Source: Bog-159 sp963818855
Lineage (GTDB): Bacteria; Acidobacteriota; Terriglobia; Bryobacterales; Bryobacteraceae
Assembly: GCA_963818855.1 (NCBI GenBank)
Contig: CAWFUH010000002.1
Location: 310,001-374,000, forward strand
Direction of reading: 5' to 3'
Length of the DNA stretch: 64,000 bases
The first letter of the stretch is position 1; each line of letters starts with the position of its first letter. Below are positions 42,860-51,316 of the stretch, one piece after another. The notes beneath the pieces are model-generated. The model made no database searches. It saw nothing but the letters and a program-made list of their open reading frames with translations, and was not told the DNA's origin. A program made the translations under genes and the position numbers.

Positions 42860-42877
42860 GGCCGTTTGTAGGGCCGT
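42855..42877 (+). repeat. Tandem 12-bp duplication at a stop codon
   Basis: TGTAGGGCCGT occurs at 42855-42865 and 42867-42877; the first copy contains the stop codon of the permease gene. Confidence 0.6.
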
Positions 42878-42880
42878 ATC

Positions 42881-44503
42881 TTAATCGGCCATCAAGGGGC
42901 CTTCTCCGCGCGATAGCTCCGCCAGTATGGTTTCGCGTCGGCTGTGCGCGGCCGCCACTGCCGATTCGAGCGCCATCCAATAAATCGCCACGCCCAGCGC
43001 GGCGGCCAAAGCCAGCGTCACATAGAAAACGGTTTGGCTATCCAGCGCGTAGCGCGCCAGGAAGGCTAGAAAGACAGGCAGCATCGCGACAGGATAGAGA
43101 AGGAACAGCAGTCCTTGCGTGCGACCGGCGCCGCCGCCTCCGGAAACGCGCTCCCCTTTCATGGCGCGCGGATAGTTGACCGAGCTCAAATTACCGACGC
43201 TCAGCAGATACAACGCGGCGATAGCCGTAACCAGAAATGCCTCTACAATCTGTCCAGGCGACACCCCCAGGCGCAGCAGCGAACAGGCGGCGGCCACCGC
43301 GGCGACTTCCAGGAAGATGAAGATGGCCGCGGCGATATTTTTGCCGGCCAGTACGCGGGAGATAGCGACCGGCGCGGCATAGTAGAGTTGCGCCGCGGAA
43401 CGGTCGAATCCGAACGCATTGCCGTAAGTGACTTGGGCCAGCAGAAACAGGGCGTACAGGCTGACCACCGTCAGGAAATTGCCCGATACGCCGGACTGCA
43501 CCATCCGGCCGTTCAGCATCGCAGGAAGCCAAACTACGAGGCCGAAGGAGAAGCCCATCACGAAGACGAGCCGGAAGCGCGGCGTGCGGACCAGCGAATG
43601 CAGCTCCTTTTCGACAATGGCGGCCAGCGGATCGGGCAGGAGCAGCCCGGGCAGCCGGTACAGCCGCGCGGTGAAAGCACGGTCCCTGGCGGAAGCCACC
43701 GTCGCCTGTGCCTCCTGGAAGTCATATCGCAAGCTGCGCGCGAACTGCCAGCGGCCGAACAAGTACGCCGCGCTTGTCCAACTCAACAGAATGGCGATGG
43801 TGGCGTAGAGATCTCCAGCCGATGGCGCGAGCATGAAATGCGCCGCGGCGCCCCAGGGCCAGATCGTGTTTGCAGCCGCGGGCAAAACTGGCCCGAATCG
43901 CCGCCCGGTGACGCCCGTCACCATCAGCAAGCGCGGCAGCACTCCGATGGTCATCAGCAGCAGCGCCAGCACTTCACGGATGCCCTTGCGGCTCAAGAGC
44001 CGGTCCAGCAAGTTACGCAATCCGGCCGCCAGCATCAGGTTGAATGCCGCGAAGAGAATGACGGCCAGGGGAATGCGCACGATCGGGATCGATCCGCCGA
44101 ATGCCGGATTCCGCAGCAGTCCGATGGCGGTGCCCGCCAACAGCAGCAGCAGTTCCGCGCAGGTGGTGATGCGCAGCAGCACTTCGGCCAGGAACAGCGA
44201 TCGCCGCGGCACGGGGTAGATCAGCAACTTGCGCAGGTCGAGCGAGGCTCCCATGGTGGCCGACGCCAGCGGCGCCAGTTGCCAGTACGCGAAGACGGCC
44301 AGCAGGCCGGCAGGCAAAAAGCTCACAATCTGCTTGCGCAGTTCGGGCGTGGCCGTGAGTTCCTCGGCTACCGCGGCGAGAAGCGTCCAGAAGCCGTACC
44401 ACAGGACTCCCACGATTATGGAAAACGCGGCGCCGCGGCGGCCGGATGCCCGCCGGAACAGGCGCATGCTGAGCCACTGCACGCGCAGGATGGCCCGCAT
44501 CAT
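42881..44503 (-). CDS. ABC-2 transporter permease, large
   Basis: 540 aa with about twelve hydrophobic segments in two halves, in line with putative ABC exporter permeases that carry a fused double membrane domain (LLIYPVPRRSLFLAEVLLR early; FDRSAAQLYYAAPVAISRVL late). Pairs with the ATPase gene upstream, whose stop overlaps the ATGATG start. Substrate unknown. C-terminus is hydrophilic (HSRRETILAELSRGEG). The start could be either of two adjacent ATG codons. Confidence 0.8.
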   Translation of the reverse strand: MMRAILRVQWLSMRLFRRASGRRGAAFSIIVGVLWYGFWTLLAAVAEELTATPELRKQIVSFLPAGLLAVFAYWQLAPLASATMGASLDLRKLLIYPVPRRSLFLAEVLLRITTCAELLLLLAGTAIGLLRNPAFGGSIPIVRIPLAVILFAAFNLMLAAGLRNLLDRLLSRKGIREVLALLLMTIGVLPRLLMVTGVTGRRFGPVLPAAANTIWPWGAAAHFMLAPSAGDLYATIAILLSWTSAAYLFGRWQFARSLRYDFQEAQATVASARDRAFTARLYRLPGLLLPDPLAAIVEKELHSLVRTPRFRLVFVMGFSFGLVVWLPAMLNGRMVQSGVSGNFLTVVSLYALFLLAQVTYGNAFGFDRSAAQLYYAAPVAISRVLAGKNIAAAIFIFLEVAAVAAACSLLRLGVSPGQIVEAFLVTAIAALYLLSVGNLSSVNYPRAMKGERVSGGGGAGRTQGLLFLLYPVAMLPVFLAFLARYALDSQTVFYVTLALAAALGVAIYWMALESAVAAAHSRRETILAELSRGEGPLMAD

Positions 44504-45258
44504 TTGAGCCACTCCAGTTCGTGGAACTCGTGCCCTGCGCCCACCACGCGCACAAAAACATCTTCCAGCGATTCTGTTCCAGCGCGCAATTCGTCCATGG
44601 CGCCCTCGCGCACGATCTTGCCCTTGTCGATGATGGCCACGCGGTCGCACAGCCGTTCGACCACTTCCAGCACGTGCGAGGTTAGGAAGATGGTGGCCCC
44701 GCGGCGCACCTGGTCGAGCAGAATGTCCTTCATCAGGCGGGCGCCCACCGCATCGACGCCCTCGAAGGGTTCGTCCATCAGGAACAGATCCGGATGATGG
44801 ATCAGCGAAGCGGCCATGGCCAGGCGCTTGCGCATGCCCTTGGAATACTCGGCGATCAGTTTGCGCTTCTCGCGCAGTTCGAACAAGTCCAACAGCGACT
44901 GGGCGCGCTCGATGGCCATCGGCCGTGCCAGCCCATACATGCGGCCCACGAACTCCAGGAACTCGGCGCCCGTCAGCCGGTCGAACAACAGGGACTCGTC
45001 GGGCACCAGTCCGATGCGCCGCTTGATCGCCAGTTCGTCCTCCGCAAGTGCCATGCCGAGCAGTTCGATGGAGCCGGAAGTAGGCGGGATCAGGCCCGTC
45101 AGCATGCGAATGGTGGTGGATTTGCCCGCGCCGTTGGGACCCAGAAATCCGAAAAAACATCCGCGCGGCACCACCAGGTCGACACCGTCTACCGCGGCCT
45201 TGTCTCCGTAAACCTTGCGGAGGTTGTGAACGGCGATGGCCGGGCCGGAGTCCGTCAT
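44500..45258 (-). CDS. ABC transporter ATP-binding protein
   Basis: 252 aa nucleotide-binding domain: Walker A GPNGAGKST, Q-loop region GLVPDESLLFDRLTG, signature YSKGMRKRLAMA (degenerate SKGMR in place of LSGGQ), Walker B LFLMDEP, switch His in TSHVLEVVE. The GGxx-less signature is typical of the ABC-2 exporter group. Energises the permease encoded directly after. The esterase gene precedes it by 12 nt, so all three may be one operon. Confidence 0.92.
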   Translation of the reverse strand: MTDSGPAIAVHNLRKVYGDKAAVDGVDLVVPRGCFFGFLGPNGAGKSTTIRMLTGLIPPTSGSIELLGMALAEDELAIKRRIGLVPDESLLFDRLTGAEFLEFVGRMYGLARPMAIERAQSLLDLFELREKRKLIAEYSKGMRKRLAMAASLIHHPDLFLMDEPFEGVDAVGARLMKDILLDQVRRGATIFLTSHVLEVVERLCDRVAIIDKGKIVREGAMDELRAGTESLEDVFVRVVGAGHEFHELEWLK

Positions 45259-45270
45259 GCAACCACGCCC

Positions 45271-45987
45271 CTAACCGAAGAACTTCACCGCCATGCGCTG
45301 CCACCACTGCCAATCGTGGCCCGTCCCGTCGCCCCAGACGTCCAGCCAGTGCGGAATCTGCTTGCCGCTCATTATGCCGGCCAGACGCAGATTCTCACTC
45401 AAGCAGATATCGGTTTCGCCGGTGGCCAACACCATGCTCATGCCGGTCCGGTACTCGTTCAAATAGCGCTCATCGGTGAGATTCGGCAGAAAATCCGGCG
45501 GGCAGTTGAAATAGCAGTTCTCGTCATAATATCCGTTAAGGAATTGATGTATGTCGAACGCGCCGCCCATACTGACGCAGGGACCCACCAGGTCAGGATG
45601 GCGTAGAGCGAAATTGACGCAATGATAACCGCCGAAACTGCATCCGGTGACCGCCACGCGCGCTTGGGGATTGCGGGCCTGGATAAACGGCAACGCTTCG
45701 TAGATTACGTAGCTCTCGTACTGCAGGTGCCGCAGCACGCGTTCGCGCGGCGGAATGCCGCGGTTATACCAGCTTTCCGCGTCCACGCTATCGAGGCAGA
45801 AAGCTTGCAGGCGGCCGGCGTCGTACTGGTAGCCGATGGCCCCGATCATACCCCGGTCTTCATAATCGTAAAAGCGACCCATGGAGGTGGGGAAAACGAT
45901 GACAGGCATGCCCGCGTGCCCGAACACCAGTAGCTGCATGTCTCTTTGCAAATGAGGGCTGTACCACTTATGATATTCGCGGTTCAC
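45271..45987 (-). CDS. Esterase family alpha/beta hydrolase
   Basis: 238 aa, esterase-D/COG4947-like. Motifs: REYHKWYSPHLQRDMQLLVFG in two overlapping stretches at the N-terminus, nucleophile elbow GCSFGGYH (Ser), and a late GHDWQWW with the catalytic His. The substrate is unknown; acyl groups on cell-surface glycans are possible. The frame runs upstream through a palindromic repeat, but the GTG at 45987 is the better start: TATACT lies 7 nt before it and the family begins at this point. Confidence 0.8.
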   Translation of the reverse strand: MNREYHKWYSPHLQRDMQLLVFGHAGMPVIVFPTSMGRFYDYEDRGMIGAIGYQYDAGRLQAFCLDSVDAESWYNRGIPPRERVLRHLQYESYVIYEALPFIQARNPQARVAVTGCSFGGYHCVNFALRHPDLVGPCVSMGGAFDIHQFLNGYYDENCYFNCPPDFLPNLTDERYLNEYRTGMSMVLATGETDICLSENLRLAGIMSGKQIPHWLDVWGDGTGHDWQWWQRMAVKFFG

Positions 45988-45994
45988 TCGGAAC

Positions 45995-46000
45995 AGTATA
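45995..46000 (-). promoter_or_regulatory. -10 hexamer of a likely leaderless esterase-ABC transcript
   Basis: TATACT on the minus strand ends 7 nt before the GTG at 45987; no ribosome site. A palindromic repeat begins 2 nt upstream of it. Confidence 0.5.
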
Positions 46001-46002
46001 GC

Positions 46003-46045
46003 GTGGGGCAGGCGTCCACGCCTGCGCGGGATGTTCACGTCCCGC
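46003..46045. repeat. Second palindromic repeat family, two-hairpin copy
   Basis: Hairpin one: GCAGGCGT/ACGCCTGC (46008-46025, 8-bp perfect arms). Hairpin two: arms at 46026-46033 and 46038-46045 with one G-T pair and loop TTCA. The segment 46003-46022 matches the inverse of 24721-24740 with one difference. It lies between the oligopeptidase and esterase genes and may act as a terminator for the former. Confidence 0.7.
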
Positions 46046-46052
46046 CCCCGAG

Positions 46053-48173
46053 CTACCTGGTGATTCCGACCTGCGTCAGCAGCCACGCATATTCGAATGC
46101 CTGATCCTTCATGCGATCGTACCTGCCCGATGCTCCGCCATGCCCGGCGGGCTCCATTTTGATCTTCAACAGCAGCGGCGTATCATTGGTCTTCAGCGCC
46201 CGCATTCTTGCTACATACTTCGCCGGCTCCCAATACATCACCTGGCTGTCGTTGAAACTGGTCGTCACTAAGATTGCCGGATAAGCGCGTTTCTCGAGAT
46301 TGTCATAAGGGCTGTAAGTCTTCATATAGTCATACGCCTCTTTCTCGTTGGGGTTGCCCCACTCCAGATACTCGCCCACGGTCAGTGGCAGAGATGCATC
46401 CATCATGGTATTCATGACATCCACGAAGGGCACGGCGGCGTGCACCGCGTGAAATAGATCCGGGCGCATGTTGACTACTGCGCCCATCAGCAGGCCGCCG
46501 GCGCTGCCGCCCTCGATCACCAGGCGCTCCTTTGACGTCCACTTTTCCGCGATCAGAAATTCGGCGCAATCGATGAAATCCCAGAAGGTGTTTTTCTTCT
46601 TCATCAGCATGCCGTCTTCTCGCCACTGCTCACCCATCTCGTTGCCGCCGCGGATGTGGGCGATGGCATACGCCATCCCTCTGTCGAGCAGGCTCAAGCG
46701 ATTGCTGGAAAAGCTGGGAGGCGTGCCGATTCCGTAAGAGCCGTAGGCGTAGAGAAACAGCGGCGCGTGTCCGTCGCGCACGAAGCCCTTGCGGTAGACG
46801 ATCGAGATCGGCACTTTGACGCCGTCGCGCGCGGTAGCCCACAGCCGCTCGCAGGCGTATTGTGTGGGATCGTAGCCGCCCAGTACGTCCTGGCGCTTCA
46901 GCAACGCGGACTGGCCGCTGTGCACGTCGTAATCGAACACGCTGGGCGGCGTGATGAAGCTTTGGTAGTTATAGCGATAGGTGTGCGAGGCGAACTCAGG
47001 CGTGCCGCCGGGTGATGCGGCGTAGACTGGTTCGGGAAACGGAATGGCCGTCCATTTGGCGTTGTGGAAGTCATACACGCGCAGGTGGTCGAGTGCGCTC
47101 GACCGTTCCACCGAGACGGCGAAATCCTGGAATAGATCCAGGTGCTCGAGCAGCACGTCGTCCCGCTGCGCGATGAAAACCTTCCAGTTCCTGGGCGCCG
47201 GATCGTTTTCGGGCGCGGTCATGATAGCGAAGTTACGCCCATCCTTATTCGTGCGTATATAGAATAGATTTTCGCGATGATCCACATAGTAACGATGCTT
47301 CTTTTCGCGCGGCAGGAAGACCGTAAAATCGCCCTGCGGATGGTCCGCGCGCAGGCAGCGGTACTCGGTGGTGTCCTTACTGTCGATTCCGAGAAGCAGG
47401 TATTTCTGGTCGCGGGTTTTCTGGATGCGGATATCGTAGAGCTCATCTTTCTCGTCGTAGAGCGGCTCGAATTGAGCGGCGCCCAATACATGCCGCCACA
47501 GTTTGTCGGACCGCTTGGTGACTTCGTCTTCGGTGGTCAGGAAGAGCGTCTTGTTGTCCGCCGCCCAAGCAACCGCGGTCACACGCGCGGTGGTGTCCGG
47601 CAGCGTATCGCCCGAGCGCAGATCTTTCACTTGCAGCCCATACTGGCGGAAGCCGGTGAAATCGACGGTGTAGGCGAGCATGTTCTGATCGTCACTGACC
47701 ACAAAAGCTCCCAGACCCACGAACTTGTGGGATTTCGCCAGCTCGTTCGGATCGAGCAGGATTTCCTCAGCCGCCTCCATGCTGCCCTTGCGGCGGCATT
47801 GGATCGGATACTGCTGGCCCTCGACGGTGCGCGAATAATACAGGTAATCGCCGCGGCGAAGGGGCACGGAGAGGTCGGTCTGTTTCACGTGGCCGAGCAT
47901 CTCTTTGTAGAGCGCATCCTGGAACGGCGCCAGGTTGCCGGTCATGGCCGCCGTGTAGGCGTTTTCGGCTTCCAAATAAGCGACCACCTTGGGATTAGAC
48001 TTCTCGCGCAGCCAGTAGTAATTGTCCACCACGGTAGCGTCATGGCGCACTTCGCGATGATCGACCGTGGGAGCGACGGGCGGCGTGGGATCAGCGGCGC
48101 TGACAATCAACGTGGAGAGAAGGAACAACGGAAGCGCCAGTTGGATGATGTGGTGGACTTGGGTGGGATACAT
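46053..48173 (-). CDS. Oligopeptidase B-like S9A serine peptidase
   Basis: 706 aa with an N-terminal signal (LALPLFLLSTLIVSA), so periplasmic unlike E. coli PtrB. Propeller domain (residues ~80-420, DNYYWLREKSNPKV at its start) and hydrolase domain with IAHIRGGNEMGEQW, nucleophile Ser in GGSAGGLLMG, Asp in TSFNDSQVMYWEP and His in PAGHGGASGRYD. Cleaves short peptides, usually after basic residues. A perfect TATAAT sits 7 nt before the ATG, so a leaderless mRNA is likely. Confidence 0.88.
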   Translation of the reverse strand: MYPTQVHHIIQLALPLFLLSTLIVSAADPTPPVAPTVDHREVRHDATVVDNYYWLREKSNPKVVAYLEAENAYTAAMTGNLAPFQDALYKEMLGHVKQTDLSVPLRRGDYLYYSRTVEGQQYPIQCRRKGSMEAAEEILLDPNELAKSHKFVGLGAFVVSDDQNMLAYTVDFTGFRQYGLQVKDLRSGDTLPDTTARVTAVAWAADNKTLFLTTEDEVTKRSDKLWRHVLGAAQFEPLYDEKDELYDIRIQKTRDQKYLLLGIDSKDTTEYRCLRADHPQGDFTVFLPREKKHRYYVDHRENLFYIRTNKDGRNFAIMTAPENDPAPRNWKVFIAQRDDVLLEHLDLFQDFAVSVERSSALDHLRVYDFHNAKWTAIPFPEPVYAASPGGTPEFASHTYRYNYQSFITPPSVFDYDVHSGQSALLKRQDVLGGYDPTQYACERLWATARDGVKVPISIVYRKGFVRDGHAPLFLYAYGSYGIGTPPSFSSNRLSLLDRGMAYAIAHIRGGNEMGEQWREDGMLMKKKNTFWDFIDCAEFLIAEKWTSKERLVIEGGSAGGLLMGAVVNMRPDLFHAVHAAVPFVDVMNTMMDASLPLTVGEYLEWGNPNEKEAYDYMKTYSPYDNLEKRAYPAILVTTSFNDSQVMYWEPAKYVARMRALKTNDTPLLLKIKMEPAGHGGASGRYDRMKDQAFEYAWLLTQVGITR

Positions 48174-48180
48174 GCAGCCG

Positions 48181-48186
48181 ATTATA
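48181..48186 (-). promoter_or_regulatory. -10 hexamer of a likely leaderless oligopeptidase transcript
   Basis: Perfect TATAAT on the minus strand, 7 nt before the ATG at 48173, no -35 match. The remaining stretch 48174-48366 between the divergent genes shows only this and the rsgA ribosome site (AAGGAG). Confidence 0.5.
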
Positions 48187-48366
48187 TCGCGCAGGTCGCC
48201 GCTTGCTCCGCGCGACGCGTTGGGATAGTCTGATTCCTGGGTATTGCCGCTGTCCGTCCGCTAAAAGTCGATTCACCGCGATCCGTCTGAGCCATCGCTC
48301 GTAGACTGGGCGCGGTGAATTTTATACGTTCTAACCCCAAACAACTCTTTCCCAAGGAGATATGGA

Positions 48367-49437
48367 ATGCAGGAGTGTTTCGACTTGACGGCCATCGGCG
48401 CGACCCCCACGTTAGTGTCCGCCTTTCGGCCATATGAATTGCGCGGCCTGCTGCTGGGACGCGTGTCCGTGGTGCACGGCGATCGGTACAGGATTTACAC
48501 GGCGCGCGGGGAGATGGCCGCCGAAGCCATCGGGGCGCTGCTCTACCGCGCAGAGCGTTCCGCATGGCCCGCGGTGGGCGACTGGGTGGCGGCGCAGGCG
48601 GTCGGGCCCGGGGAAACCCTGATACACGCGGTGCTGCCGCGGCATACGATGTTCTCGCGGCGTGCCGCCGGGAGCCGCGAAGAGGAGCAGGTGATCGCCG
48701 CCAACATCGATCTGGCGCTGATCGTCTGCGGCCTCGATCAGGATTTCAACGTGCGCCGTATCGAGCGCTACCTCACGCTGGCGCACGCGAGCGGCGTGGA
48801 CGCAGCCATCGTGCTGAACAAATCCGATCTGTGCGCGGACCTGGATGCGCACCTGGGAGAAGCTGCGCGCGTGGCAGGGCGTTCCCCGGTGGTGGCCATC
48901 GCCGCGCGCGGGGCAGGCGACATCGACCCGGTAGTGCGGCTGCTGCGCCCGGAACTGACAGTGGCGCTGCTGGGGTCCTCCGGCGCTGGAAAATCGACGC
49001 TGGTGAATCGGCTCCTGGGCCAGCAACGGCAACGCGTCCAGGCAGTTCGGGAATGTGACAGCCGCGGCCGGCACACCACCACGTATCGGGAACTGCTGCC
49101 GTTGCCGCAGGGCGGCGCGCTCATCGACACGCCCGGAATGCGCGAGCTGCAATTGTGGGCGGACCAGGACAGCCTGGATTCCGCCTTCGCGGAAATCGCG
49201 TCGTTCGCGGCGCAGTGCCGTTTCCGCGATTGCAGCCACTTGGTGGAAGAAGGCTGCGCGGTCCGGGCGGCTGTTGAAACAGGGGAGTTGGATGCGCGCC
49301 GCTGGGAAAGCTATCGCAAGCTGCGCGCCGAAATCGCCTGGCACACGCGCCAGACCGATATGCAGGCCGCACAGGCCCAGAAGAAAAAATGGAAAGCGAT
49401 CCACAAAGCCATGCGGGTGGATCACAAGCGCGGGTGA
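48367..49437 (+). CDS. rsgA: Ribosome small subunit-dependent GTPase A
   Basis: Checks maturation of the 30S subunit by GTP hydrolysis. 356 aa: OB fold (residues ~30-105), circularly permuted GTPase with G4 (NKSD) before G1 (GSSGAGKST) and G3 (DTPG), and a C-terminal zinc finger (CRFRDCSH with a later EEGCAV). Ribosome site AAGGAG, 8 nt before the ATG. Basic tail (KKKWKAIHKAMRVDHKRG). Confidence 0.92.
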   Translation: MQECFDLTAIGATPTLVSAFRPYELRGLLLGRVSVVHGDRYRIYTARGEMAAEAIGALLYRAERSAWPAVGDWVAAQAVGPGETLIHAVLPRHTMFSRRAAGSREEEQVIAANIDLALIVCGLDQDFNVRRIERYLTLAHASGVDAAIVLNKSDLCADLDAHLGEAARVAGRSPVVAIAARGAGDIDPVVRLLRPELTVALLGSSGAGKSTLVNRLLGQQRQRVQAVRECDSRGRHTTTYRELLPLPQGGALIDTPGMRELQLWADQDSLDSAFAEIASFAAQCRFRDCSHLVEEGCAVRAAVETGELDARRWESYRKLRAEIAWHTRQTDMQAAQAQKKKWKAIHKAMRVDHKRG

Positions 49438-49457
49438 GTCTTTCGGCGCGAAGGTCT

Positions 49458-49892
49458 CTACGCCTGTGAAAAGCCGGCGGGCCGTTCGCCCATTTTATAG
49501 GCAATGTAGGTCAGCACGCCGGCCATTTCGTCCAGTGCGCGCCGGGCCTGCCGGGCGGATGCGTTGCGCGTCAAACAAAACCACAGATGCATAATCCGGT
49601 AGTCCAGCATCAAAAGGTGATGCGCCGCCGGGCGAGGCTCCATATCGCTCGCATGGTTCAACAGAAAGCAAAGCATCCGGTAATCTTTATCGAGAGCGCG
49701 GTGCAGGCGATCGAGTGGGATGTCCACGACGGGTTGCCGCAGGGCTTCCCGAACCTCCAAGACACTCAACTGCGAGATTACAGTACTATGCTCTCCGACC
49801 TGTTCTTCGCTCAGCAGGAGGAGGATCGTGTAGCGCAACCAGTACGCGAACAACGCAACCGAAAACGTGAGAATCAGTATTGTCTCAACCAT
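49458..49892 (-). CDS. Hypothetical single-span membrane protein
   Basis: 144 aa: one N-terminal membrane anchor (ILILTFSVALFAYWLRYTILL), then a soluble helical domain with a His/Pro-rich stretch MEPRPAAHHLLMLDYRIMH. No family recognised. Convergent with rsgA; the 157 nt upstream (49893-50049) are AT-rich with no gene. Confidence 0.5.
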   Translation of the reverse strand: MVETILILTFSVALFAYWLRYTILLLLSEEQVGEHSTVISQLSVLEVREALRQPVVDIPLDRLHRALDKDYRMLCFLLNHASDMEPRPAAHHLLMLDYRIMHLWFCLTRNASARQARRALDEMAGVLTYIAYKMGERPAGFSQA

Positions 49893-50049
49893 CAGCCCTG
49901 CGACACGGCGTAATAGGAAACCGTCGAGTAATTATATCACCCACGAATCCCAGGTGCAACGGTTTTTGATAAGATTTCTAGTACGCCTGTTACCAAAGAT
50001 ATTTATTTATTTTTTGCGTTCCGGCCATCCCTAGGTAAAGTATTGAAAA

Positions 50050-50934
50050 CTAAAGGTTAAGTGTTCTGAGGTATTCCCGGAACGGGCCACCCAAGTCATG
50101 TCGCCGGAGGGCAAATTCGACTGTAGCCTTAAGAAATCCGAGTTTATCGCCTGCATCGTAGCGGGTACCTTCGAACCGGTACGCATAGATAGGCCGCGTG
50201 CGCAGCAGGTGGCGCAGCGCATCGGTCAACTGGATCTCCGCTCCGGTCCCCGGTTCCACCATCTGCAGGGATTGAAAAATCTCTGGAATCAAGACGTACC
50301 GGCCAATGATGGCGAGGTTGGAGGGGGCCTCTGAGGGCTTAGGTTTTTCTACCAGGTCGCGGACGCGATATACCCGGTCGCGCGAGCCGTTGTGGGAGAT
50401 CGGCTCGGCGTCGATGGCGCCATAGGACGAAATTTGCTCGGGCGGGACCTCCATTACGGCCACAACGGGCGAGCAGAAGAACTCGTAGACATCCAACAAC
50501 TGCCGCAGGCAGGGTGTTTCGGCATCAATCACGTCATCGGCCAGCACAACCGCGAAGGGCTCCTCTCCTACCAACTCCATGGCGCGCAAGACCGCATGCC
50601 CCAACCCCAAGGCCTCCTTCTGCCGGGTGTACGACACATTGATCATGTCGGAGACGCTGCGCACGATCGAAAGCAGGTCCTTCTTGCCGCGGGATTCAAG
50701 CAGGTTTTCCAGCTCGAAGCTGACGTCGAAATGATCCTCGATGGCGCTCTTGCCGCGGCCGGTGACTATGATAATGTTCTGAATTCCGGAATGCAGCGCT
50801 TCTTCGACGCCGTACTGAATGAGAGGTTTGTCCACCAGCGGCAGCATTTCCTTGGGCTGTGCCTTGGTGGCAGGGAGGAAGCGGGTGCCCAGACCCGCAG
50901 CCGGAAACACGGCTTTACGAACCTTGGAAGCCAT
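50050..50934 (-). CDS. galU: UTP-glucose-1-phosphate uridylyltransferase
   Basis: Makes UDP-glucose for envelope glycans. 294 aa with the nucleotide-binding GLGTRFLPATKAQPKEMLPL opening, VDKPLIQYGVEEA, VLADDVIDAE, and the Asp-containing KPSEAPSNLAIIGRYVL and GTRYDAGDKLGF sections typical of bacterial GalU. Single gene, no partner adjacent; product feeds galE and the glycosyltransferase in this window. No convincing promoter. Confidence 0.93.
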   Translation of the reverse strand: MASKVRKAVFPAAGLGTRFLPATKAQPKEMLPLVDKPLIQYGVEEALHSGIQNIIIVTGRGKSAIEDHFDVSFELENLLESRGKKDLLSIVRSVSDMINVSYTRQKEALGLGHAVLRAMELVGEEPFAVVLADDVIDAETPCLRQLLDVYEFFCSPVVAVMEVPPEQISSYGAIDAEPISHNGSRDRVYRVRDLVEKPKPSEAPSNLAIIGRYVLIPEIFQSLQMVEPGTGAEIQLTDALRHLLRTRPIYAYRFEGTRYDAGDKLGFLKATVEFALRRHDLGGPFREYLRTLNL

Positions 50935-51316
50935 TCCTTTACAGTTTGCGTTTTCAGGGCCGGAATAGCAACTGGCTGAAAGTTAAGGAACGCACTTGCC
51001 GCGCGGCGAGGCCGGCTACATCGCCGTCTATATCGAGGGAAGCCAGGGCGCCGAAGTGGTGGCCGCGGCCCGGCGAGGACCTTTCGCCGTCTTGCACTTT
51101 TGGTACACTGAAGCTGGCCAGGCGATTCGCTGGCCCACTGACATACAGATGTAATACTTCCGCCTGCCTGAACCAGGTTGTGATCGCATCACTCGGATAA
51201 ACGGTATCAATGCATACTTACTGTTCAATAGTAGAGTAGATTACTAACTACTTCAATGGCAGACTAATGACAGACAATGGGCCGGCTCTGGTAGCCAAAC
51301 ATTAACGGAGATTGAC
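50935..51316 (+). other. Intergenic stretch with a possible small gene remnant
   Basis: A 382-bp gap. From the TTG at 50996 to the TAA at 51154 a 52-codon frame with GC-rich third positions reads EAGYIAVYIEGSQGAEVV ... VLHFWYTEAGQAIRW; it looks like the 3' end of a lost gene but matches no family I know. The next 160 nt are AT-rich and probably carry the promoter of the following gene; no clear hexamers. Confidence 0.3.

Noticed and set aside
43115..44797. A 560-codon open frame antisense to the ABC-2 permease and ATPase genes
   Set aside because: Same cause; Gln/Arg-rich low-complexity translation, while the opposite strand encodes clear ABC proteins.
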